A stretch of DNA of 64,000 bases from Hyphomonas sp. (GTDB lineage Bacteria; Pseudomonadota; Alphaproteobacteria; Caulobacterales; Hyphomonadaceae): positions 2,666,001-2,730,000 of the forward strand of contig CP051229.1 in NCBI GenBank assembly GCA_017792365.1. Direction: 5' to 3'. Of this stretch, positions 20,264 to 30,676 are shown piece by piece; the stretch's first letter is position 1, and each line of letters starts with the position of its first letter. The notes below the pieces were generated by a model. The model worked only from the letters and a program-made list of their open reading frames with translations. It had not been told where the DNA came from and did not search any database. A program made the translations under genes and the position numbers.

Positions 20264-20734
20264 TCAAACTTCAACAAACACCGGCTCATAGTGAACCGGG
20301 AAGTTCACCGATCGCGCGATGAAGCAGACCTTGTGAATTTCGTGGTGGATCGCTTCAGCGAGGACGAGGTCGGATCCCATCTCCACCTCGATCCGCGGCC
20401 GCAACACGGCGCCGATGAACCGTCCCGACCCGTCCGGCGCGCTCTCGCCTTCGCCGACCGGCTCGTCGGTATAGCCGCGCACCACGATCCCCGCATCGCT
20501 GGCCAGGTGCAGGTACCAGAGCATGTGACACGCCGACAGCGACGCGATCAGCATGTCTTCCGGGTTGTGCAGCGAGGGATCGCCGCCCAGCATCGGATCG
20601 TTCGAGCACTCAACAGGCGCCTTGCCCGGCGTCTCGATGCGCCATGTGCGGTCATAGCTCCGATAACTGCGCGTGCCGTCTCCGCGATCCCCCGTCCACG
20701 CGATCCTCGGACTGAAGTCATGCCGCCTGGTCAT
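20264..20734 (-). CDS. OsmC/Ohr family peroxide reductase-like protein
   Basis: A 156-residue OsmC-fold protein with the start at 20734 behind AAGGGGGA. The two Cys residues are C43 in VECSNDP and C69 in LSACHMLWYLHL; the latter, with the NPEDMLIASLSACHM helix, is the typical OsmC active-site helix. Such proteins reduce organic or fatty hydroperoxides using lipoyl-protein or dithiols. It is divergent from the MFS gene and convergent with katG, whose stress role it complements. The first Cys lies in a different place than in E. coli OsmC, so activity is likely but not certain. Confidence 0.8.
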   Translation of the reverse strand: MTRRHDFSPRIAWTGDRGDGTRSYRSYDRTWRIETPGKAPVECSNDPMLGGDPSLHNPEDMLIASLSACHMLWYLHLASDAGIVVRGYTDEPVGEGESAPDGSGRFIGAVLRPRIEVEMGSDLVLAEAIHHEIHKVCFIARSVNFPVHYEPVFVEV

Positions 20735-20881
20735 CCGTTCCCCCTTGCTGCAACGACCGCCAGCAAGCATGGAAACGCACGGTTGCAAAGCGCAGATCCG
20801 ATCACGCAATCGTTCCCCGTCGCCGCGCTGGCCGAACAGCGCTAGAAGCCGGCCAGACCGCACCGCCAGAAAGGCAGCCCG

Positions 20882-22198
20882 TTGAGCGACGACGCATCAA
20901 AATCGCCAGCCGATCAGGCCGATGCCGACTACGAGCGCTTCGTCCGCGCCAATCTCAAGCGCAACTTCACCGGCCACTTCCTCCACGGCATGCTCGGCAT
21001 GACCGGCTTCCGGATGGTCAACTCGCCCACCTTCATCCCGTCCTACATCTACTCGCTGTCCGGCTCGTCCGCGATTGTCGGTCTCGCCATGTCGCTGCAA
21101 CAGCTCGGCGCGGTCATTTCGCCCGTCTTCGGCGCCTCGGTCGTCGAACACCGCAAGCGCATCCTGCCGGTCTCGATGATCCTCGGCATGCTGATGCGCT
21201 TCCAGCTCCTCGGGCTGGCGATCACCGGCTGGTTCTTCCGCGACCAGCCCGCGCTGGTCATGGCGCTGGTCTTCATCTTCCTCTTCGGCCTGTGCCAGGG
21301 GCCCCAGCGCGTCGCCTTCCAGTACCTGATGGCCAAGGTCATCCCGGTCGAGCTGCGGGGCAGGCTGAACGCATGGCGCAACTTCGCCGGCGGCGCGCTG
21401 GCCGCCGTCCTGTCTGCGCTCGCGGGCGTGTGGCTGATCGCCAACAACGTCTTCGGCAATGGCTACGCCACCACGCTGCTCGTGGTCTTCATCATCACCA
21501 GCCTTGGCCTGTCAGTGCTCAACGCCCTGATGCGCGAACCCGAACCGCCCACGGTCCGCGCCCCCACGCCCTTCCTCGAACGGCTGAAGGAATTCCCCGC
21601 GCTGCTGACGGCCGACCCCGGATTTGCCTGGTTCATGATCGCCCGCACGCTGGCCATGGGCATCCGCATCGGCTGGCCGTTCTTCTTCCTCTACGCAACC
21701 GACCAGCTGGGTCTCGACGCCGCCAGCGAGCCTGAACGCTTCGGCGCCGTCTTCGCCATGCTCACCTTCGCCTACATGGCGGCCGACACCGTCTCCAACC
21801 TGATCTGGGGCTACCTCGCCGACCGCACCGGATTCCGGACCACGCTGATCCTGTCACTCGTGCTCAATCTCGTCGGCGTCGCAGGTCTCATTCTCGGCGA
21901 AGGCCTCTGGCCCGCGCTCGCAGCCTTCATTGCGCTCGGCGCCGCGCAATCCGCCTACCTGATGTCGACCACCAACATCGTGATGGAGTTCGGCCACCGC
22001 CACGACATGCCGATGCGCATGGCGCTGTCGAACACGGCCGAAGGATTGATGGGGGCGCTTGCCCCCTTGCTGGGCGGCGCGCTCGTCGTCGCCTACGGCT
22101 ACCAGTCCGCCTTCATCGCCACCATCGTCGCAATCGCTCTGGCGCTCGTCATTGTGGTCTTGAAGGTCGACGAACCAAGGCGCAGGCGCGCGCCCTGA
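20882..22198 (+). CDS. Major facilitator superfamily transporter
   Basis: A 438-residue membrane protein starting with TTG at 20882 (MSDDASKSPADQADADYERFVRAN). About 12 hydrophobic helices. The segment LNAWRNFAGGALAAV and ADRTGFRTTLILSL loop match the MFS_1 pattern between helices. Its substrate is not indicated. An earlier ATG is not available; the TTG has no strong ribosome site, so initiation may be weak or coupled. It stands alone between OsmC and mlaC. Confidence 0.75.
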   Translation: MSDDASKSPADQADADYERFVRANLKRNFTGHFLHGMLGMTGFRMVNSPTFIPSYIYSLSGSSAIVGLAMSLQQLGAVISPVFGASVVEHRKRILPVSMILGMLMRFQLLGLAITGWFFRDQPALVMALVFIFLFGLCQGPQRVAFQYLMAKVIPVELRGRLNAWRNFAGGALAAVLSALAGVWLIANNVFGNGYATTLLVVFIITSLGLSVLNALMREPEPPTVRAPTPFLERLKEFPALLTADPGFAWFMIARTLAMGIRIGWPFFFLYATDQLGLDAASEPERFGAVFAMLTFAYMAADTVSNLIWGYLADRTGFRTTLILSLVLNLVGVAGLILGEGLWPALAAFIALGAAQSAYLMSTTNIVMEFGHRHDMPMRMALSNTAEGLMGALAPLLGGALVVAYGYQSAFIATIVAIALALVIVVLKVDEPRRRRAP

Positions 22199-22253
22199 CC
22201 GCAACAACGCGCGACCCGAAGGCCGCGCCGCGATCAGTCAGCAGTGAAGAAGC

Positions 22254-22910
22254 CTAGTCGGCCTTCATCGCCGCCGTCATGTCGTTGATGTTCTTGATCA
22301 GCGCATCGATGTCGTTGTTGTTGCGCTTCAGGAAGGCCTGGAAATCCTGGTGCTGGTCGACCGCCAGCCAGAACTGGTTGTTGCCGCCGATATTCAGCGC
22401 AACGTCACGCACCAGGTATTTCGACCCGTCGCGCGACTCCAGCACGTCCCAGATCACCTCGACATCCTTGCCGGTGTCCGAGCTCATGATCATCGAGCCG
22501 ACATGCGAGTTGCGATCCGAAAGGTCGCGCGAACCCGTCACGCGGATTTCCTCGCCGCGAAACTGGTCAAGCTGGTCCTGGTAGACGGCGACGGCATACT
22601 GCTCGAACGCCGTGTAATAGGCCTCAAGCTGCTGCTCGCTCATCTGCCGCGTCGCAGGGCCCAGCACGCGCCGGGCGATCGCGCGAAAGTCCGCGAACGT
22701 GTTCATGAACTCCGAAAACTTGGCGGCGCGGGCCTCATCGTCCAGCGACTCGTCATTGAGCACGCTCAGAACGTAATTGGCTTTTTCCTCGACATATTTC
22801 TCGGATTTGGCGTCGGCGAACGCCGGCGCAACGCCGATGCTCGCAGCCATCGCGCCAGCCATCGCCAGCGCGCGGAAACTGAATGAAGTCTTCTTCTCGG
22901 GCCGTTTCAT
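22254..22910 (-). CDS. mlaC: MlaC-type phospholipid-binding periplasmic protein
   Basis: A 218-residue protein with a signal peptide (FRALAMAGAMAASIGVAPAFA, cleavage after about residue 32) and the Ttg2/MlaC fold: YVLSVLNDESLDDEARAAKFSEFM, FRAIARRVLGPATRQMSEQQLEAYYTAFEQY and GSKYLVRDVALNIGGNNQFWLAV. MlaC shuttles phospholipid between MlaA in the outer membrane and MlaFEDB in the inner membrane. It is downstream of mlaA in the same direction (27-base gap), so both should be one unit. The ABC transporter part of the Mla system is not in the window. Confidence 0.88.
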   Translation of the reverse strand: MKRPEKKTSFSFRALAMAGAMAASIGVAPAFADAKSEKYVEEKANYVLSVLNDESLDDEARAAKFSEFMNTFADFRAIARRVLGPATRQMSEQQLEAYYTAFEQYAVAVYQDQLDQFRGEEIRVTGSRDLSDRNSHVGSMIMSSDTGKDVEVIWDVLESRDGSKYLVRDVALNIGGNNQFWLAVDQHQDFQAFLKRNNNDIDALIKNINDMTAAMKAD

Positions 22911-22937
22911 GGGGAGCCTCCAGCCGTTCTATCTTGC

Positions 22938-23678
22938 TTAGAAGTCTAGTTCGTAATCGGGCACTTCTTGGATATCGCTGGGCACAAACTCGCGATTTCC
23001 AACCTGAGCGGCCCGGTTTCTGACATGGAAACGCCTGAGTGTGGTGTAGGGATCCAAACGCGTTCCCCTCACGTCATCTACCGTCTCCAGCGCGCCTTCG
23101 CGCGCCGACAGACCGGCGAGAATGCCCACGCCGATGCGCGTCTCCGTGTCGCCTTCGAATTCGGCGGTCGTCAGCGGATTGGCGGCCGCATCAACGCCCA
23201 TGCCGAACGCATCGCGCGGACTGGAAGGACCAATCACCGGCAGCACCAGGTACGGCCCGGACGCCATGCCCCAATAGCCAAGCGTCTGGCCAAAGTCCTC
23301 GTTCGAGGCTTCGAGGCCCATCGACGTCGCCGGATCGAAAATCCCGACCAGCCCGACCGTCGAATTGACGACGAACCGGCCGAACGTCTCGGCCGCCCCG
23401 CCCACCTTGAATTGCAACAGCTCGTTGGCGAACACGACCGGTTCGCCCAGATTGCCGACAAAATTCGAGACGCCCTGGCGCACCGGCTCGTTGGTTACCG
23501 CGCGATAGCCGCGGGCCGCCGGCTCCAGCACCGCCTGGTCCAGCCCCTCATTGAAGCCGAACATCTGACGGTTGAAATCTTCAAACGGGTCGGCGCTGTC
23601 GTCCACCATCCCGGTCGCGCAGGCGCCCAGCGCCAGCGACATGGCTGCCAACGAAAATGACCTTACGGATCGTTGCAA
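22938..23678 (-). CDS. mlaA: MlaA family outer-membrane lipoprotein (VacJ)
   Basis: A 246-residue protein if started at TTG 23678, which has GGAGGG six bases before it; a longer frame to 23783 would bury the signal peptide. The signal LAAMSLALGAC gives a lipobox (LGAC). The body is VacJ/MlaA: DPFEDFNRQMFGFNEGLD, VGNLGEPVVFANELLQ, FGRFVVNSTVGLVGIFDPA, FGQTLGYWGMASGPYLVLPVIGPSSPRD. MlaA removes misplaced phospholipid from the outer leaflet of the outer membrane. The end YELDF is unusual. First gene of the mlaA-mlaC unit. Confidence 0.88.
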   Translation of the reverse strand: MQRSVRSFSLAAMSLALGACATGMVDDSADPFEDFNRQMFGFNEGLDQAVLEPAARGYRAVTNEPVRQGVSNFVGNLGEPVVFANELLQFKVGGAAETFGRFVVNSTVGLVGIFDPATSMGLEASNEDFGQTLGYWGMASGPYLVLPVIGPSSPRDAFGMGVDAAANPLTTAEFEGDTETRIGVGILAGLSAREGALETVDDVRGTRLDPYTTLRRFHVRNRAAQVGNREFVPSDIQEVPDYELDF

Positions 23679-23788
23679 GATGGGCCCTCCCGACGAAGCT
23701 GACCATATGTGGCTCCCCCTCCATGCGATCAAGGAGAAGGGGAAAGATTGCGGCCTGCCTGCGGCCATTTCCCGGCTCAGCACATTTT

Positions 23789-23817
23789 CACTCCTCGCTT
23801 ATTGCGCGAGGGGAGTG
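23789..23817. repeat. Imperfect hairpin between mlaA and the methionine operon
   Basis: CACTCCTCGC (23789-23798) pairs with GCGAGGGGAGTG (23806-23817) with a small bulge. It is in the divergent promoter region and may be a regulator site; there is no T-run. Confidence 0.35.
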
Positions 23818-23879
23818 AGATCGTGGTTAACCCGCAACCCTACTTAAGTAACGAGTGCGCGCTTTTCACCGGGAGGTAG

Positions 23880-23910
23880 TTGAAAAAGGATATAAAGATA
23901 TGTTTATATC
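23880..23910 (+). promoter_or_regulatory. Promoter with overlapping 8-6-8 palindrome, likely SahR-type operator
   Basis: GATATAAA (23889-23896) is repeated inverted as TTTATATC (23903-23910). TTGAAA (23880-23885) and TTTATA (23903-23908) with a 17-base spacer would make a -35/-10 pair, so the palindrome covers the promoter core and an ArsR-type repressor bound there would block polymerase. Transcription would start at about 23915, practically on the ATG at 23916, giving a leaderless message. Confidence 0.5.
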
Positions 23911-23915
23911 CGCAA

Positions 23916-24902
23916 ATGCCGTCAGGACTGGAACAGCTGGTCACCGAATTGCGCGCCGCGGGTGAAGTCTCGCGCCTGCGCATCCTCGATCTGTTGTCCG
24001 CCGGCGAACTCTCCGTCGGAGAACTCGCACAGGTCATGGGCCAGAGCCAGCCCAGGCTGTCGCGCCATCTCAAGCTCTTGAACGCCGCCGGCCTGATCGA
24101 GCGCATGCCCGAAGGCGCATGGGTGTTCTACCGCCTGCCGACCTCCGGCCCCCAGCGCGAGCTGATCGACGTCCTGTGCGCCGAGATCGATCCCAAGGAC
24201 CCCTCGCGCCTGCGCGACCGCGAACGCCTCGAACAGGTCCGCGCCGACCGCACCACCACCGCACAGCTCTACTTCTCGCGCGTCGCCGAACAATGGGACC
24301 GGCTGCGGGCGCTGCAATACGAGGAATCCAAGGTCGAGGCGGCGATCCTCGAAGCGGCGGGCGAGGGCCCGTTCGACCTCGTCGTCGATTTCGGCACCGG
24401 CACGGGCCGCATGCTGGCGCTGTTCTCGCCGCGCGCCGACCGCGTCGAAGGCATCGACCTGTCGCACCAGATGCTGACGGTCGCGCGCTCCAACCTGCGC
24501 GATGCAAAGGCGGAGAACGCCGCCGTCCGTCACGGCGATGTCACCGCCGCGCCCTACGAGTCCGACAGCGCCGATCTCGTCATCATCCACCAAGTGCTGC
24601 ACTATCTCGACGACCCGTCGCGCGCCATCGCCGAAGCCGCGCGCGTCCTGAAACCCGGCGGCCGTCTCCTCGTCATCGATTTCGCCCCGCACGGCCTCGA
24701 AGCCCTGCGCGCCGAGCACGCCCACCGCCATCTTGGCGTGTCGGAATCCGACTTCCGGTCATGGACGCAATCCGCCGGCCTCAAACTCACCGACCGGCGC
24801 AGTTTCGAACCGCCCAGCCAGCCGGCGGACCAGCCGGAAGGCGTCGCCGTCAATCTCTGGGTTGCCGACCTCGGCGCCGCCCCGCGCCAGAAAGCAGCAT
24901 GA
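23916..24902 (+). CDS. ArsR-family regulator fused to SAM-dependent methyltransferase (SahR-like)
   Basis: A 328-residue two-domain protein. Residues 1-95 are an ArsR winged helix (LRAAGEVSRLRILDLLSAGELSVGELAQ, QSQPRLSRHLKLLNAAGLIER, GAWVFYRL). Residues about 135-310 are a class I methyltransferase: DLVVDFGTGTGRML (motif I), VEGIDLSHQML, DLVIIHQVLHYLDDP and LKPGGRLLVIDF. Fusions like this stand at the head of metF-metH operons in many Alphaproteobacteria and are thought to sense S-adenosylhomocysteine/SAM and repress the methionine cycle. The start at 23916 is chosen because of the promoter layout; a TTG at 23880 with GGGAGG three bases before it would add 12 residues. Its stop overlaps metF as ATGA. 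Confidence 0.8.
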   Translation: MPSGLEQLVTELRAAGEVSRLRILDLLSAGELSVGELAQVMGQSQPRLSRHLKLLNAAGLIERMPEGAWVFYRLPTSGPQRELIDVLCAEIDPKDPSRLRDRERLEQVRADRTTTAQLYFSRVAEQWDRLRALQYEESKVEAAILEAAGEGPFDLVVDFGTGTGRMLALFSPRADRVEGIDLSHQMLTVARSNLRDAKAENAAVRHGDVTAAPYESDSADLVIIHQVLHYLDDPSRAIAEAARVLKPGGRLLVIDFAPHGLEALRAEHAHRHLGVSESDFRSWTQSAGLKLTDRRSFEPPSQPADQPEGVAVNLWVADLGAAPRQKAA

Positions 24903-25762
24903 TGAGCAATCCGCCCGGCATTTCCTTCGAATTCTTCCCGCCCAAATCGCCCGAGATGGAGCGCCGTCTCTGGGATAGCGTCGAACGGCTTTCGCCGCTC
25001 GATCCCAGCTTCATGTCCGTCACCTACGGCGCAGGCGGCTCCACCCGCGAGCGCACCCACGAGATCGTCGGTCGCATCGCGCAACAGGGCGCGCCCGCCG
25101 CCGGCCACATCACCTGCGTCGAGGCCACGCGCGAGGAAATCGACAGCGTGCTGCGCGGTTATTGGGATGCCGGCGTCAAGCGCATCGTCGCCCTGCGCGG
25201 CGATCCCACATCCGGCATCGGCGGCGCCTACGAACCGCATCCCGGCGGCTACGCCTACGCGTCAGATCTCATCGAGGGCGCCCGCAAGATCGCCGACTTC
25301 GACATCTCCGTCGGCTGCTATCCCGAATGCCACCCTGACGCCGGCTCGCTCGACAACGAAATCGAGAACCTGCGCCGCAAGTTCGACGCAGGGGCCAACC
25401 GCGCCATCTCGCAATTCTTCTTCAACCCCGACATCTACCTGCGCTTCCGCGACGCCGTCGCCGACGCAGGCCTCACCGCGCCCATCATTCCCGGCGTGAT
25501 GCTGCAGTCCAACTTCAAGGGTCTCGCCCGCATGGCCAAGCTGTGCGGCGCCAGCGTCCCGGACCGCATTGCCTCGCTCTACGACGGTCTCGAGGGCGAC
25601 GCAGAAACCCGCGACCTCGTCACCGCCCACATTGCCGCCGAGCTCTGCAACCGGCTGGCGGAAGAGGGCGTCGCCGACTTCCACTTCTACACCATGAACC
25701 GCGCCGGCCTGTCGCTCTCCACCTGCAGGCTGCTCGGCGTCAAACCGCAGACGATGAACTGA
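24899..25762 (+). CDS. metF: Methylenetetrahydrofolate reductase
   Basis: A 287-residue flavoprotein that reduces 5,10-methylene- to 5-methyl-tetrahydrofolate, the methyl donor for MetH. Family signatures: FEFFPPKSPEMERRLW, PSFMSVTYGAGGSTRERT, RIVALRGDP, SVGCYPECHPD and GANRAISQFFFNPDIYLRF, and the end FHFYTMNRAGLS. The catalytic Glu is in the EFFPPK stretch. The ATG overlaps the upstream stop by ATGA. MetH N-half follows after 11 bases, so this is one operon. Confidence 0.95.
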   Translation: MMSNPPGISFEFFPPKSPEMERRLWDSVERLSPLDPSFMSVTYGAGGSTRERTHEIVGRIAQQGAPAAGHITCVEATREEIDSVLRGYWDAGVKRIVALRGDPTSGIGGAYEPHPGGYAYASDLIEGARKIADFDISVGCYPECHPDAGSLDNEIENLRRKFDAGANRAISQFFFNPDIYLRFRDAVADAGLTAPIIPGVMLQSNFKGLARMAKLCGASVPDRIASLYDGLEGDAETRDLVTAHIAAELCNRLAEEGVADFHFYTMNRAGLSLSTCRLLGVKPQTMN

Positions 25763-25773
25763 GGCGTATAGCC

Positions 25774-26841
25774 ATGACCGACCGCACCAACCGCATCGCC
25801 GCCCTCAAGCAGGCCGCGAAAGACCGCGTCCTCGTCTTCGACGGCTCCTGGGGCGTCATGATCCAGCGCAAGCGCCTCGCCGAGCAGGACTTTCGCGGCG
25901 ACCGCTTCGCCAATCATCCTGTCGAGATGAAGGGCAACAACGACATCCTCTGCATCACGCGTCCCGACATCATCGAGGAATTGCACAACGCCTATTACGC
26001 CGCCGGCGCCGACATCTCCGAGACCAACACCTTCTCGGCCACGATGATCGCCATGGACGATTACAAGCTCGACCAGCAGGCCGTCTGGGACATCAACCTC
26101 GAAGGCGCCCGCATCGGCCGCCGCGTCGCCGATGAATGGACCGCGAAGGAGCCGCACAAGCCGCGCTTCCTCGCCGGCTCGATCGGCCCGCTCAACAAGA
26201 TGCTCTCGATGTCGTCCGACGTGAACGATCCAGGCGCCCGCCTCGTCGACTTCGACGAGGTCTACCAGGCCTACCGCCATCAGGTCGCCGCGCTCTATGA
26301 AGGCGGCGTCGACCTCTACCTGATCGAAACCATCACCGACACGCTGAACTGCAAGGCGGCGCTGAAGGCCATCATGGATCTGGAATCCGAAGGGCAGGAG
26401 AAACTGCCCATCTGGATCTCCGGCACAATCACAGACCGTTCCGGCCGCACCCTGTCGGGCCAGACCGCCGAAGCCTTCTGGAACTCGGTCAAGCACGCGA
26501 AGCCGTTCGCCATCGGCTTCAACTGCGCGCTCGGCGCCGACCTGATGCGCCCCCACATCGCCGAACTCGCCCGCGTCGCCGACACGCTGGTCGCCGCCCA
26601 CCCCAACGCCGGCCTGCCAAACGAGATGGGCGATTACGACGAACAGCCCCACGAAACCGCGCACGCGGTTGCAGAGTGGGCGGAGAAGGGTCTCGTCAAC
26701 ATTCTCGGCGGCTGCTGCGGCACGACGCCGGAACACATCGCCTGCATCGCGCAATCGCTCGAAGGCGTGAAACCGCGCCAGATCCCGAACCGGCCGAAAG
26801 CGCTGCGGCTTTCCGGCCTTGAACCCTTCGAACTCGCGTGA
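25774..26841 (+). CDS. metH: Methionine synthase N-terminal half (homocysteine-binding domain)
   Basis: A 355-residue protein equal to the Zn-dependent homocysteine methyltransferase module of MetH. It contains LVFDGSWGVMIQ, GADISETNTFSATMIAM, FLAGSIGPLNKML, GFNCALGADLMRP (Zn Cys) and ILGGCCGTTPEHI with Cys pair 313-314. The rest of MetH (folate, cobalamin and reactivation domains) is encoded separately at 28040. A split MetH with two polypeptides is also known in Caulobacter. Two unrelated genes lie between the halves here. Its stop overlaps the GTG start of the LysE gene. Confidence 0.93.
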   Translation: MTDRTNRIAALKQAAKDRVLVFDGSWGVMIQRKRLAEQDFRGDRFANHPVEMKGNNDILCITRPDIIEELHNAYYAAGADISETNTFSATMIAMDDYKLDQQAVWDINLEGARIGRRVADEWTAKEPHKPRFLAGSIGPLNKMLSMSSDVNDPGARLVDFDEVYQAYRHQVAALYEGGVDLYLIETITDTLNCKAALKAIMDLESEGQEKLPIWISGTITDRSGRTLSGQTAEAFWNSVKHAKPFAIGFNCALGADLMRPHIAELARVADTLVAAHPNAGLPNEMGDYDEQPHETAHAVAEWAEKGLVNILGGCCGTTPEHIACIAQSLEGVKPRQIPNRPKALRLSGLEPFELA

Positions 26842-27452
26842 CGCTGACGCAGATCCTTCCTTTCCTCGCCGCAAGCCTTGCGGTCGAGCTGACGCCCGGT
26901 CCCAACATGTTTTACATCACGCTCCTCAGCGCGCGACACGGTCGGTTCGCCGGCGCCTACGCTATCGCCGGCGTGGCGCTCGGCCTGGCGACCATCGGCG
27001 TCCTCTCCGCCTTCGGCTTCGCTGTACTCGTCGCGGACAACGCCATCGCCTACGAACTGATCCGATGGGCCGGCGTCGCCTATCTCCTCTGGCTCGCCTT
27101 CGAAAGCTGGCGTGAAAGCCGCACCGAGCCGACCGAAACCGCCGCCAGCCGCAATGGCGACTACTTCGCGCGCGGACTGATCACCAATCTGCTGAACCCG
27201 AAGGCGTTCCTCTTCTATCTCACCGTCGTGCCAACCTTCACGCTGGCGACCGAAGCCTACCGTCCGCAGGCGCTCACGCTCGCCGCGCTCTATGTCCTGG
27301 TGGCAACGCTGGTCCACGCCGCCATCGTCCTCGGCGCAGGTTCGATCACGCCGCTCTTGCGCAACCCGCAATGGCGCCAACGCCTCGGCTTGATTTTCGC
27401 CGCGCTGCTCGTACTCGTCGCGGCATGGGTCGCGGTCTCGACGGCGCGATAA
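26838..27452 (+). CDS. LysE family amino-acid exporter
   Basis: A 204-residue membrane protein with GTG start (GTGA overlap with metH N-half). Typical LysE/RhtB start TQILPFLAASLAVELTPGPNMFYI, with the conserved TPGP motif, then ALGLATIGVLSAFG, RWAGVAYLLWLAFESWR, GLITNLLNPKAFLFYLTVVP. About six helices. LysE/RhtB members export lysine, homoserine, threonine or their analogues; in this operon, homocysteine, methionine or a toxic analogue is a reasonable guess, but inference only. Translation is coupled to MetH. Confidence 0.82.
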   Translation: MTLTQILPFLAASLAVELTPGPNMFYITLLSARHGRFAGAYAIAGVALGLATIGVLSAFGFAVLVADNAIAYELIRWAGVAYLLWLAFESWRESRTEPTETAASRNGDYFARGLITNLLNPKAFLFYLTVVPTFTLATEAYRPQALTLAALYVLVATLVHAAIVLGAGSITPLLRNPQWRQRLGLIFAALLVLVAAWVAVSTAR

Positions 27453-27468
27453 ACGAGGAGGGCGGACG

Positions 27469-28032
27469 ATGGGCAAGACCTACGAACAACTCGACCAGAA
27501 ACTGATCGACTGGATCGGCGGGCAGAAGATGTTCTTCGTCGCCACCGCGCCCCTGTCCGGCGACGGTCTCGTCAACCTCAGCCCCAAGGGCTACGACGCG
27601 TTCCGCGTGATCGACGAGAAGACCGTGGCCTACGCCGACCTCGGCGGCTCGGGCATCGAAACCGTCGCCCACGTCCGCGAGAACCAGCGCATCACCATCA
27701 TGTTCTGCGCCTTCGAAGGCCCCGCGATGATCCTGCGCCTCTATGGCAAGGGCCGCATCATGCAGTTCGATCACCCCGATTTCGACAAGGAGATCGCCCG
27801 CTTCGAGAACTTCGGCCGCGCCCGCAACATCGTCTTCATCGACGTCGAGCGCATCGCCGATTCATGCGGCTGGGGCGTCCCCTTCTACGACTTCAAGTCC
27901 GAACGCGACCAGCTCACCCGCTACATCGACCACCGCGAGCTCGAAGACTGGCGCGAAAGCCGGATGCAGAAAAACGCCGAAAGCCTCGATGGGCTGCCCG
28001 GCATGGTCCGCGCCGCAAAACCTGCCGAATAA
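27469..28032 (+). CDS. Pyridoxamine 5'-phosphate oxidase family protein
   Basis: A 187-residue split-barrel flavin/F420-type protein. [74 protein letters not shown] and the C-terminal [15 protein letters not shown] fit the Pfam Putative_PNPOx group. Such proteins bind FMN, PLP or heme; true pyridoxine oxidation is not implied. It lies 16 bases after lysE and 8 bases before metH C-half, so it is in the operon. Could supply flavin-dependent reduction or protection of cobalamin, but this is speculation. Confidence 0.8.
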   Translation: MGKTYEQLDQKLIDWIGGQKMFFVATAPLSGDGLVNLSPKGYDAFRVIDEKTVAYADLGGSGIETVAHVRENQRITIMFCAFEGPAMILRLYGKGRIMQFDHPDFDKEIARFENFGRARNIVFIDVERIADSCGWGVPFYDFKSERDQLTRYIDHRELEDWRESRMQKNAESLDGLPGMVRAAKPAE

Positions 28033-28039
28033 GAGACAC

Positions 28040-30676
<2,637 letters not shown>

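Noticed and set aside
23700-23915. SAM or cobalamin riboswitch in front of the methionine operon
   Set aside because: No conserved core of either class could be recognised; the short palindrome on the promoter explains regulation better.
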